Below, one piece after another: positions 17,519 to 25,300 of a DNA stretch of 64,000 nucleotides. Both the position numbers and the translations under genes were made by a program. Origin of the DNA: Algoriphagus hitonicola (GTDB lineage: Bacteria > Bacteroidota > Bacteroidia > Cytophagales > Cyclobacteriaceae); NCBI RefSeq assembly GCF_900113375.1, contig NZ_FOPC01000009.1:157049-221048 (forward strand). The letters run 5' to 3'. The notes under the pieces are model-generated. The model saw only the letters and a program-made list of their open reading frames with translations, had not been told where the DNA came from and made no database searches. Position 1 is the first letter of the stretch. The number at the start of each line of letters is the position of its first letter.

Positions 17519-17862
17519 AAATTTCGGGTTGAGCAGATAAATTTCTTTTAAATATTTTTCAAACTTAATTCCGAAAAACCACACTTACAATATTTAATTC
17601 GCCTTTTTGTTTATAAAACAAAATTTAAATGTAAGTAAAATAGATTTTTTCAGAATATTAATGGTAAAATGAAGACATTTTATCCTTTTTTAAAAAATTG
17701 AATTCAGGATTTAACCGTTTTTCAAAATATTATTTCGAATTTCGGTTTTTTCAATTTTTATCAATTTTCTTTTCCTTTTTAACAATGAAAAATCCGAATC
17801 GAAATCAATGCACTAATATTTTGAACTTTCTTTATAAAATTTTCAATTAAAAATCCCAAGTT
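17519..17862. other. Intergenic region between ilv leader and ispE
   Basis: A/T-rich 344 bases. The left end carries the ilv-leu promoter (minus strand). Beyond about 17600 I see only A/T-rich sequence with poly-T stretches and no gene, repeat or RNA that I can support. Confidence 0.6.
17560..17590 (-). promoter_or_regulatory. Promoter of the ilv-leu leader transcript
   Basis: Minus strand: -33 TTG at 17590-17588, 20 bases, then -7 TAAGTTTG at 17567-17560, a full match to TTG-N19/20-TAnnTTTG. The predicted start near 17553 leaves a leader of about 35 nt before the leader peptide and about 150 nt to the attenuator. Confidence 0.75.
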
Positions 17863-17881
17863 TTGCCTTTAAATTTTATCC

Positions 17882-17889
17882 TATTTTTG
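17882..17889 (+). promoter_or_regulatory. -7 promoter element for ispE
   Basis: TATTTTTG fits TAnnTTTG. A TTTG at 17862-17865 lies upstream at a short 16-base spacing. The element lies inside the longest open frame and supports the ATG at 17905. Confidence 0.5.
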
Positions 17890-17904
17890 TTAAAATTTAC
17901 ATCT

Positions 17905-18711
17905 ATGATCACATTCCCAAATGCCAAAATCAATCTTGGACTTCACATCACCGGAAGGCGAAAAGACGGGTATCATCAAATCGAAACCTGTATGGTTCCG
18001 ATCCCGCTCTGGGATGCCCTGGAGATGATTATTGACAAAAAGGGTGGATGGGAAAGTAGCGGATTGCCGATTCCTGGCGAGGCGAAAGATAATTTGATTC
18101 TAAAGGCGGAAAAACTCCTTCGTAAGGATTTTCAAGGCTTACCCAACCTCAAAATCCATTTACACAAACACATTCCTATGGGAGCTGGACTTGGCGGAGG
18201 TTCGGCGGACGGGGCCTTTGCGCTGAAGCTTATGAACAACCTTTTTGACCTGCACTTGGATGATTTTTTCTTGGAAGAATACGCAGCCCAACTCGGAAGT
18301 GATTGTCCATTTTTCATCGAAAACACCCCAAAAATCGCCAGGGGCCGAGGCGAAATCCTTGAGCCCGTTGACCTCTCGCTTAAGGGAAGTTATTTGGTAC
18401 TGATCAATCCCGGAATTCACATCGGCACCAAAGAAGCTTACGCCGGTGTCACTCCCGCCCCACCCAAAGTCAAACTGGAAGAAGTGATCGCCAACCGAAG
18501 TCGCTGGAAAAATGAATTGGTGAATGACTTCGAAGAACGTATTTTTAAAAACCATCCACAAATCGCCGCAATCAAAAGTCAATTTTACGAGGCAGGTGCG
18601 TATTATGCCGCAATGTCCGGATCGGGTTCGAGTGTGTTTGGCCTTTTCGATACAAAGCCAAGCGGTATTAATTTTTCAGGGCATTATTTTTGTTTTGAAA
18701 AAGAACTTTAA
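17905..18711 (+). CDS. ispE: 4-diphosphocytidyl-2-C-methyl-D-erythritol kinase
   Basis: 268 aa from ATG 17905 (MITFPNAKINLGLHITGRRKDGYH). GHMP kinase of the MEP isoprenoid pathway: ATP-dependent phosphorylation of CDP-methylerythritol. PNAKINLGL and the ATP-binding HIPMGAGLGGGSADGA are diagnostic; GSGSSVFGLF is the C-terminal GHMP motif. The longer frame from TTG 17863 would contain the promoter and is rejected. ispH of the same pathway is at 40835-41731. Confidence 0.94.
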   Translation: MITFPNAKINLGLHITGRRKDGYHQIETCMVPIPLWDALEMIIDKKGGWESSGLPIPGEAKDNLILKAEKLLRKDFQGLPNLKIHLHKHIPMGAGLGGGSADGAFALKLMNNLFDLHLDDFFLEEYAAQLGSDCPFFIENTPKIARGRGEILEPVDLSLKGSYLVLINPGIHIGTKEAYAGVTPAPPKVKLEEVIANRSRWKNELVNDFEERIFKNHPQIAAIKSQFYEAGAYYAAMSGSGSSVFGLFDTKPSGINFSGHYFCFEKEL

Positions 18712-18752
18712 AAACGTATTTATTATTATATTTACCTTTAACTTCAAATAAA

Positions 18753-18998
18753 ATGGCTACGTTCACAAGTTCTCTCCCGGATGATCTCCTCGAAAAAGTT
18801 TCTTCCGAAGCTTCCAAACTATCAATTCCAAAAAATAAACTGATCGAAAAAGCCCTAAGGGCATATTTGGATTATTTGAAGCGTCTTGAATATGCCAAAT
18901 CTTACAGAATGGCTTCTAAAGATCCTGAGGTATTGGAAATGGCAGAAGAAGACATGGGAGAATACTTCAAGCAAATAGAAGAAAATGAAGCAAGGTGA
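18753..18998 (+). CDS. MazE/CopG-like antitoxin (ribbon-helix-helix)
   Basis: 81 aa. N-terminal ribbon-helix-helix pattern: strand MATFTSSLPDD, helix LLEKVSSEASKL, turn SIPKNK, helix LIEKALRAYLDYLKR, then an acidic flexible tail (EDMGEYFKQIEENEAR) of the kind that neutralises toxins. It overlaps the MazF-type gene by 14 nt. Antitoxin role inferred from fold and layout. Confidence 0.82.
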   Translation: MATFTSSLPDDLLEKVSSEASKLSIPKNKLIEKALRAYLDYLKRLEYAKSYRMASKDPEVLEMAEEDMGEYFKQIEENEAR

Positions 18999-19317
18999 AA
19001 TTTGGCATGAAAGATTAGACCCTGTAATCGGATCGGAGCAAGCTGGATTTAGGCCTGTAGTCATTTTGAGTGGAAACCTTTTAAACACCCATCTCCAGGT
19101 TGTCCTGGCAGCACCTTTGACAAGTAAAATCAAAGGATATAAAGGAAATCCGATTTTAACACCAACTGAAAAAAATGGATTAAAAGTAGATTCAGAGGTT
19201 ATGATTTTTCATTTAAGGTCAATATCCAAGCAAAAGCTCAAAACCAAAATTGGAGAGGTAGAAAAAAAGGAGATCAAACTTGCCATTGAGACCTTAAATG
19301 ATATCCTTACCTTTTAA
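18985..19317 (+). CDS. MazF/PemK-family toxin endoribonuclease
   Basis: 110 aa. MKQGEIWHERLDP, FRPVVILSGNLLN and VVLAAPLTSKIKGYKGNPIL follow the PemK/MazF order; KVDSEVMIFHLRSISKQKL is the second conserved block. Family members are sequence-specific mRNA endoribonucleases. The frame overlaps its antitoxin at the start and, at the stop, overlaps the convergent EamA transporter by 4 nt. Confidence 0.88.
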   Translation: MKQGEIWHERLDPVIGSEQAGFRPVVILSGNLLNTHLQVVLAAPLTSKIKGYKGNPILTPTEKNGLKVDSEVMIFHLRSISKQKLKTKIGEVEKKEIKLAIETLNDILTF

Positions 19318-20225
19318 CCCAAAGTCCTCACTGCTTTTCTCCGCTTATTCCAATAATTCAACACTGGATAAATCAGCACAGAAATCAAAATAATCAACGT
19401 GCCCAAGTAAAACTCCGGAGTCATTTTTTCCTTTTCCCCAAAAATCAATACCGCCAAGACTATTCCGTAAACCGGCTCCAGATTAATCGTCAAGTTGATA
19501 GAAAATACCGTCAATCGCTTCATCAAATCTACTGAAACCGAAAAGGCATAGACTGTACAAACTCCTCCTAAAATCAACAACCAAAACCAGTCAAAACCTT
19601 GCCAAGCCCATTGGATCCCTTCTCCTTCCGTCAAATACGCGGCATAAATCGGCATAAACGCCAAAATAAACATACTGGCTCCACTCATCTCATAAAAAGT
19701 AATCTGATAAGGATCGTGCTTTTTGGTCAGACGTCCGTTGATTACCGAAAAACAAGCGGCCAGAAACGCGGAAGCCAAAGCCATCGCCAACCCCAGCCAG
19801 TAACCGGTTTCAAATTTGAAAATAACCACCAATCCGGAAATCACCATGATTCCCAAGGCTACCTCGTACCATTTGATCTTTGTCCTGTTAAAAAAAGGCT
19901 CCACAAAAGCAGTCCACAATGAAGTCGTCGCCATTCCTGCCAAACATACTGATACCGTAGCAACTCGTGCTGACCAGAAAAACAGAATCCAATGCAGCGC
20001 GATCAAAATCCCCGTCCCGAGCACCTTCCACATTTCCTGTGTAGGGATCAGGATATTTTTCTTTTTCCAAACAAAAAGCAAGGCCACGCCGATGGACGCA
20101 ATCAAGGTGCGATAAAAAACCAATTCCAAAGCCGGAAGCGATATCAATACGCCCAAAATCGCAGTGAATCCCCAAATCAAAACGATTAGATGAAGCAATA
20201 AATAATCCTTGAAGCTAGCCTGCAT
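19314..20225 (-). CDS. EamA/DMT-superfamily transporter
   Basis: 303 aa with ten predicted membrane spans in two repeats, typical for drug/metabolite exporters. N-terminal LHLIVLIWGFTAILG and the second repeat INLTINLEPVYGIVLAVLIFGEKEKMTPEFYLGTLIILISV are EamA signatures. The substrate cannot be predicted. The start abuts the stop of the LptF/G gene (no gap), so it is in the tgt-lpt-eamA string on the minus strand. Confidence 0.88.
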   Translation of the reverse strand: MQASFKDYLLLHLIVLIWGFTAILGVLISLPALELVFYRTLIASIGVALLFVWKKKNILIPTQEMWKVLGTGILIALHWILFFWSARVATVSVCLAGMATTSLWTAFVEPFFNRTKIKWYEVALGIMVISGLVVIFKFETGYWLGLAMALASAFLAACFSVINGRLTKKHDPYQITFYEMSGASMFILAFMPIYAAYLTEGEGIQWAWQGFDWFWLLILGGVCTVYAFSVSVDLMKRLTVFSINLTINLEPVYGIVLAVLIFGEKEKMTPEFYLGTLIILISVLIYPVLNYWNKRRKAVRTLG

Positions 20226-21299
20226 TTATCGCGGAACTGTTTTGTACAACACCAATCCCACAAGCCCAAAAACGATATTGGGAAGCCAAACTGAAAAGAT
20301 GGGGTATTCGGAGCCATTTTCGGCAAAAGTCCGGGAAAGAATAAACAATAAAATATAAACAAAAGCCATCAAAAAGCCCATGGCAATCTGAAACCCCGAT
20401 CCTCCCCGGGTTTTTCGAGCAGACATAATGACCCCGATAAAGGTTAAAATAAGCGCGGCAAAGGGAGACATAAAGCGTACATATCGCTCAATTTTATAAA
20501 ATTCTACATTATCCGCACCTCGCGCTTCCAAGGTTTTAATCTGTCGACTGAGCTGGGGTAATTTGAGTGTTTCGTGATGTTTCTCGGGAATCCCAAAATC
20601 ATCCGGCACAATCGACAAAACCGTATCCTTTGCCTCTCCCACGGTCCATACTTCCTTTCGATCTTTAAGCTCTCGGAGTCGCCAGTTTCGTAGTGTCCAG
20701 GAATTTTTTGCCGTATCCCACTCAATACGATCCGCTGAGAGCTTAGCCAGGAGTTTACCATCTTTAATAGTTTCCAATGTGAAAGTAAATCCGGAGTTAC
20801 TGGTTTTATAAAATCGATTTAAGTAAGCATAACTATTTTCCCCCACTTTGATATGAACATTCTGCTCGGTGTTAGGTGCTCCTTTATCCAAATATACCAA
20901 TCGGAATACTGTCACACCCTCTGTAGCGGTGGGCAAAACCCAGCCATTCAAGTAAAAACTTGCGGCTCCGATCAAAGCCGCTCCCATCAAAAAAGGACGA
21001 AGCAAACGTACAAAACTCACTCCACTGCTGAGAATCGCGATAATCTCTGTTCGTCCAGCCATTTTGGAGGTAATAAAAATGACGGAAATAAAAACCGTGA
21101 TCGGGGTTAATAAGTTATTCAGATACAAACCATAATTTCCCATGTAGCGGAGGATTTCAGCCGAGGGAACCTGGTTTTGAATGTAGATATCGTTTTTTTC
21201 GGTAAAATCCAGCACCAAAACCACAAGAATAAGCATCAAGACCACAAAGAAGTAGGTCTTCAAAAAATCCTTTATTATCAGCTTATCGAGTAGTTTCAT
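20226..21299 (-). CDS. LptF/LptG-family LPS export permease
   Basis: 357 aa. N-terminal MKLLDKLIIKDFLKTYFFVVLMLILVVLVLDFTEK plus spans near 50-70 and 95-115, a large periplasmic beta-jellyroll part (about 125-260), and three C-terminal spans (MSPFAALILTFIGVIMSARKTRGG). This is the YjgP/YjgQ layout; the protein couples the LptB ATPase to the periplasmic LPS bridge. Assignment to F or G is not possible here. Three nt after tgt. Confidence 0.9.
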   Translation of the reverse strand: MKLLDKLIIKDFLKTYFFVVLMLILVVLVLDFTEKNDIYIQNQVPSAEILRYMGNYGLYLNNLLTPITVFISVIFITSKMAGRTEIIAILSSGVSFVRLLRPFLMGAALIGAASFYLNGWVLPTATEGVTVFRLVYLDKGAPNTEQNVHIKVGENSYAYLNRFYKTSNSGFTFTLETIKDGKLLAKLSADRIEWDTAKNSWTLRNWRLRELKDRKEVWTVGEAKDTVLSIVPDDFGIPEKHHETLKLPQLSRQIKTLEARGADNVEFYKIERYVRFMSPFAALILTFIGVIMSARKTRGGSGFQIAMGFLMAFVYILLFILSRTFAENGSEYPIFSVWLPNIVFGLVGLVLYKTVPR

Positions 21300-21302
21300 T
21301 GG

Positions 21303-22433
21303 TTAAAGTCGGGTGCTTACTTTTTTGACCATTTGATCTTTCCAAACGGCAAAATCACCTGCAAGGATATGTTCTCTGGCCTGTCCCACCAGCCACAAAT
21401 AAAAAGATAAGTTATGAATACTGGCGATTTGCGCAGCTAAAATTTCCTTAGAAATCGTTAAATGACGCAAATAGGCCCTGGAGTAAAACGTACTCGCATA
21501 GTTTCCAATTGCGGGATCGATGGGACTGAAATCATCCTTCCATTTTTCATTTCGGATATTGATGATCCCCTCCGAAGTAAAAAGCATGCCGTTTCGGGCA
21601 TTTCGGGTTGGCATCACACAGTCAAACATATCCACTCCGAGCGCGATGCACTCCAGAATATTTGCCGGTGTCCCGACTCCCATGAGGTAGCGTGGCTTGT
21701 CTACTGGCAAAATATCCGTGACCAATTCGGTCATTTCATACATCATTTCGGCAGGTTCTCCTACGGAAAGCCCTCCAATAGCATTTCCTTCTCTTCCCTG
21801 CTCAGCGATAAACTCAGCACTTTGCTTTCGCAGATCCTTATACACCGAACCCTGGACTATTGGAAAAAGCGTCTGACTGTAGCCGTATTTTCCCTCCGTA
21901 GCATCAAATCGATGGATGCATCGTTTCAGCCAACGATGGGTCATTTCCATTGAATTTCGCGCATAGCCGTATTCACAAGGGTAAGGTGTGCACTCGTCAA
22001 AGGCCATGATGATATCCGCTCCGATGGTACGCTGTATGTCCATTACATTTTCAGCAGTAAAATGGTGCTTAGACCCGTCGATATGGGATTTGAAAGTCAC
22101 GCCTTCTTCTTTGATCTTACGGGTTCCGGCCAGGGAGAAAACCTGATAGCCCCCTGAATCGGTCAAAATTGGCCGATCCCAACCGTTGAATTTATGAAGT
22201 CCTCCTGCTTTTTCCAGAATATCCAATCCAGGACGAAGATAAAGGTGATAGGTATTTCCCAGAATTATCTGAGCTTGAATATCCTCCTTAAGTTCCCGCT
22301 GATGCACCGCTTTCACTGTCCCGGCAGTGCCCACAGGCATAAAAATCGGCGTTTGGATCGTCCCGTGATCGGTCTCCAGTTTTCCTGCGCGAGCTTTTGA
22401 TTGGTTGTCGGATTTCTCTAATCTAAACTTCAT
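21303..22433 (-). CDS. tgt: Queuine tRNA-ribosyltransferase (tRNA-guanine transglycosylase)
   Basis: 376 aa. Exchanges guanine 34 of GUN-anticodon tRNAs for the queuosine precursor. Catalytic Asp regions are LTDSGGYQVFS and GVDMFDCVMPTRNARNG; the N-terminal TPIFMPVGTAGTVKAV is typical. The zinc site normally seen as CxCxxC near the C-terminus is not obvious: the region TFYSRAYLRHL contains YLRHL but lacks the CxCxxC cysteines, a divergence worth noting. Confidence 0.93.
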   Translation of the reverse strand: MKFRLEKSDNQSKARAGKLETDHGTIQTPIFMPVGTAGTVKAVHQRELKEDIQAQIILGNTYHLYLRPGLDILEKAGGLHKFNGWDRPILTDSGGYQVFSLAGTRKIKEEGVTFKSHIDGSKHHFTAENVMDIQRTIGADIIMAFDECTPYPCEYGYARNSMEMTHRWLKRCIHRFDATEGKYGYSQTLFPIVQGSVYKDLRKQSAEFIAEQGREGNAIGGLSVGEPAEMMYEMTELVTDILPVDKPRYLMGVGTPANILECIALGVDMFDCVMPTRNARNGMLFTSEGIINIRNEKWKDDFSPIDPAIGNYASTFYSRAYLRHLTISKEILAAQIASIHNLSFYLWLVGQAREHILAGDFAVWKDQMVKKVSTRL

Positions 22434-22485
22434 TTACTTATTTTAAGGAGAATTAATACTTTTTTCATCTCCTGGTTTAGGCTTA

Positions 22486-22493
22486 CAAAAATA
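22486..22493 (-). promoter_or_regulatory. -7 element for tgt
   Basis: TATTTTTG on the minus strand fits TAnnTTTG, 53 nt upstream of the tgt ATG. No clear -33 element. Confidence 0.4.
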
Positions 22494-22528
22494 TCTACTT
22501 ATTCTTAAACGAATGCTGAAATTGATTT

Positions 22529-22536
22529 TATATTTG
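22529..22536 (+). promoter_or_regulatory. -7 element for the GT2 gene
   Basis: TATATTTG fits TAnnTTTG, 18 nt before the glycosyltransferase ATG. With the tgt element this makes a divergent promoter pair. Confidence 0.45.
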
Positions 22537-22553
22537 CCCAGCAAAACCCACCT

Positions 22554-23690
22554 ATGGACCTATTTTTACTCTGGACTCTCTTTAGCCTCGGGATAATCAT
22601 TCAGGCCGTGTATTTATTGGTGATTTTTGGCAGAGTAGCCTTTTTTAATACACCATCTACTAAGCAAGAAATTGAAAATGAGGAACCGGTCACCATTGTC
22701 ATCGCCGCCAAAAACGAATTTAAAAACCTTAAAACACTGATCCCCAAACTTTTTGAGCAGGATTATCCCAAATTTGACGTGATGATCATCAACGATCAAA
22801 GTACCGATCGCACCAAACGACTGCTGGAAGAAATGATGGCCATCTATCCCAAGCTTCGCTCGGTCACCATCAAATACACACCCGATCATGTCACGCCGAA
22901 AAAATATGCGCTTACGCTCGGTATCAAAGTAGCTAAAAATGACGTCATCTTATTAACGGATGCAGACTGTGTTCCGTGTTCGGATCAGTGGATCAGAAAA
23001 ATGACAGCGCCGGTCCGGGAAAAAGGCAAACGCTTTGCTATTGGGTATTCTGCTTATGAGCAAAAACCCGGATTTCTCAACCGCTGGATTCAATTTGAAA
23101 CCTTAATGACTGCCCTGTATTACCTGTCTTTTGGATTGTGGAAAGCTCCCTTTATGGGAGTCGGGAGAAATCTGTGCTACCGGAAAAGCTTTTTTATGGA
23201 AGTCAAAGCCTTCAAAGGAATCTGGCATCTCGATGGAGGAGATGATGATCTTTTTGTCAATCAATATGCCACTGGAAATAATACGTCGATTGTCCTAGAT
23301 CCTGAAGCGAATACCTTGTCAAAACCCAAGGAAAATTGGGGCGATTACAAAATTCAGAAAAAAAGACACCTGCATATTGGAAAATATTATCGCAGTGAGG
23401 ATAAACGAAAAATCGGGTTTTATGCACTTTCCCATGCATTATTCTGGCTGGGAGGCATTGCTTTATTGATTTATTTCGGACTTCAGAGCAATTGGGAACA
23501 TTTTCTGATTGTTTTCGGTATTATCCTTGGAAGATCATTTCTAATGTATGTGATCTTTTCTACAGCGAGTAAAAAAATTAATGGATCTAAGGTCCCTTCG
23601 AATATCCTGATCAACGACTTTTTGTATTTGGGCTATTTTTGGATTTTAGGTTCCATTTCCCATCAGTCAAAGGATATTCAATGGAAATAA
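22554..23690 (+). CDS. GT2-family glycosyltransferase, membrane-bound
   Basis: 378 aa. One N-terminal span, then a GT-A domain with VTIVIAAKNEFKNLKTLIPKLFEQDYPKFDVMIINDQSTDRT and the nucleotide-binding LLTDADCVPCSD; FMGVGRNLCYRKS and LDGGDDDLFVNQ supply later conserved acidic residues; the KKRHLH segment stands where processive enzymes have QxxRW. Two or three spans close the C-terminus. The acceptor is unknown. Its stop overlaps the sigma-factor gene. Confidence 0.88.
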   Translation: MDLFLLWTLFSLGIIIQAVYLLVIFGRVAFFNTPSTKQEIENEEPVTIVIAAKNEFKNLKTLIPKLFEQDYPKFDVMIINDQSTDRTKRLLEEMMAIYPKLRSVTIKYTPDHVTPKKYALTLGIKVAKNDVILLTDADCVPCSDQWIRKMTAPVREKGKRFAIGYSAYEQKPGFLNRWIQFETLMTALYYLSFGLWKAPFMGVGRNLCYRKSFFMEVKAFKGIWHLDGGDDDLFVNQYATGNNTSIVLDPEANTLSKPKENWGDYKIQKKRHLHIGKYYRSEDKRKIGFYALSHALFWLGGIALLIYFGLQSNWEHFLIVFGIILGRSFLMYVIFSTASKKINGSKVPSNILINDFLYLGYFWILGSISHQSKDIQWK

Positions 23691-24292
23691 ACGAACGCGG
23701 ATTTTCTAACAAGGCTCTCGAGGATTTTGATCTGATCGATCGGGCCGTGGATCACAAAGATCAGCAGGCCTATGCTACCCTGATGAAGCGGTACAAAAAG
23801 GCTGTTTATTTCATGATTCTGAAAATGATCCGCGACGCAGACGATGCGGAAGATCTGACCATGGAAGCTTTTGCCAAAGCATTCAAAAACCTCCATCGGT
23901 TTAAAAAAGACTATACCTTTTCTACTTGGCTTTTTCGGATCGCCACCAATAATGCGATCGATTTTATCCGTAAGAAAAAACTCAAAACCATGAGTTTGAA
24001 TACCACCATGTCTGACGATAGCGGTAATTCGGTCAATATCGACGTGGAAGATGGAGACAATAATCCTCAGGATGAATTCATCAAATCCCAGCGGATCGAA
24101 ATGGTACGGATTTTTGTTGACAAACTTCCAGCAAAATATCGAAAACTAGTCCAGTTACGCTACTTTGATGAATTGTCATACGAGGAAATCGCCCAGGAGC
24201 TCGAAAAGCCCCTAGGAACAGTAAAAGCCCAACTCCACCGCTCCCGAGAGCTCCTGTATGAAATCGCCTCCGGCAAAGAAAAACACATCTAA
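23681..24292 (+). CDS. ECF-type RNA polymerase sigma factor
   Basis: 203 aa from ATG 23681 (MEINERGFSNKALEDFDLIDRAVD). Region 2 includes DADDAEDLTMEAFAKAFKNLHRF...FSTWLFRIATNNAIDFIRKKK; region 4 is LPAKYRKLVQLRYFDELSYEEIAQELEKPLGTVKAQLHRSRELL. No anti-sigma gene is adjacent; rsmG follows with no gap. The ATG lies inside the end of the glycosyltransferase gene (10-nt overlap). An upstream in-frame start at 23639 is unlikely. Confidence 0.9.
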   Translation: MEINERGFSNKALEDFDLIDRAVDHKDQQAYATLMKRYKKAVYFMILKMIRDADDAEDLTMEAFAKAFKNLHRFKKDYTFSTWLFRIATNNAIDFIRKKKLKTMSLNTTMSDDSGNSVNIDVEDGDNNPQDEFIKSQRIEMVRIFVDKLPAKYRKLVQLRYFDELSYEEIAQELEKPLGTVKAQLHRSRELLYEIASGKEKHI

Positions 24293-24937
24293 ATGAATTC
24301 GGGTACGCAACTGATCCAGTCCTATTTTCCCAATCTCAGCGAAAAGCAAATCGAGCAATTTGAGCGTTTGCAATCACTTTATGAAGAGTGGAATGCCAAA
24401 ATCAATGTGATCAGCCGAAAGGATATGGATCAGTTTTATGTGCATCATGTCCTTCATTCGCTGGGAATTGCCAAGGTGATGGGATTTCAACCCGGCACCA
24501 AAGTCCTTGATATCGGTACGGGTGGCGGGTTTCCCGGGATTCCCCTGGCTATTTTATTTCCGGATACCCATTTTCACTTGGTGGATTCGATCGGAAAGAA
24601 AATAGCTGTGGTCAAAGAAGTAGCCAGAGCGCTGAAGCTCAGCAATGTAGAAGCCCAACAAGCCCGAGCGGAAACTTTGGTTCGGAAGTATGATTTTGTG
24701 ATCAGCCGTGCGGTCACGCGTATGATCAATTTTTACCCTTGGGTCAAAGGAAAAATCAAAAAAGAAGACTTTAATGAATTCCCGAACGGAATTTTATATC
24801 TGAAAGGGGGCGATATCGACGAGGAGATGGAAGAACTGGACAAATCCTATGTCACTTATCATCTGAGTGATTATTTCAAAGAAGAGTTTTTCGAGACCAA
24901 AAAGGTGGTCTATATGCCTTGGGAGGATAAAAGGTAA
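24293..24937 (+). CDS. rsmG: 16S rRNA (guanine-527-N7)-methyltransferase
   Basis: 214 aa. Class I SAM methyltransferase (GidB family): LDIGTGGGFPGIPLAILFPDTHFHLVDSIGKK is the SAM-binding core; the N-terminal QFERLQSLYEEWNAKINVISRKD is typical. It methylates G527 of 16S rRNA. The ATG directly follows the sigma-factor stop. Confidence 0.95.
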   Translation: MNSGTQLIQSYFPNLSEKQIEQFERLQSLYEEWNAKINVISRKDMDQFYVHHVLHSLGIAKVMGFQPGTKVLDIGTGGGFPGIPLAILFPDTHFHLVDSIGKKIAVVKEVARALKLSNVEAQQARAETLVRKYDFVISRAVTRMINFYPWVKGKIKKEDFNEFPNGILYLKGGDIDEEMEELDKSYVTYHLSDYFKEEFFETKKVVYMPWEDKR

Positions 24938-25300
24938 CGGATTTTATTGTTGAATCTGAATATCCGCTTTCTTACCCGTAAAAAATAATCGGCCTAAAAG
25001 CAGCGCAATAGTACAATTCTCCGAGACTTCGGTCTTCCGTCTCGATTAGCAAAGGAGATAGGACTACTGGAAGGATTCCGTATAATCATATTATTGAAAG
25101 TGCAGTCATTGTTAAAAAAATATGCCATTAAAAATACAATTCCCTTCCCTTTTCAAACTCAATTTTCCTCTAACTTTCTAATATGAAATGAGTTAGATTT
25201 CTTTATCAATCAATTAAATTCTTTAAGTGACAATTCCCGCCACTCCGCTTTTTTGCCTCCTTCAAATCCGCTAATTTGAAGCCTCAATTTTCGATAGCAC
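24938..25300. other. Intergenic region upstream of dnaE
   Basis: 363 bases without a convincing gene. It holds an inverted repeat (25022-25044, listed separately), an A/T-rich middle, and an 8-bp palindrome CTTCAAAT/ATTTGAAG at 25260-25281, about 20 bases before the dnaE start, which might be an operator. No tRNA or complete promoter was recognised. Confidence 0.6.
25022..25044. repeat. Inverted repeat with UUCG-type inner hairpin
   Basis: CGAGAC and GTCTCG form outer arms; inside, AGAC-TTCG-GTCT makes an alternative stem capped by a stable UUCG-type tetraloop. Either structure could form in RNA. Possible terminator or dispersed repeat unit; only one copy is seen in the window. Confidence 0.5.

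Noticed and set aside
25100..25200. Possible 19-codon ORF (MPLKIQFPSLFKLNFPLTF) upstream of dnaE
   Set aside because: No promoter, no adjacent attenuator and no residue bias tied to a regulated pathway.
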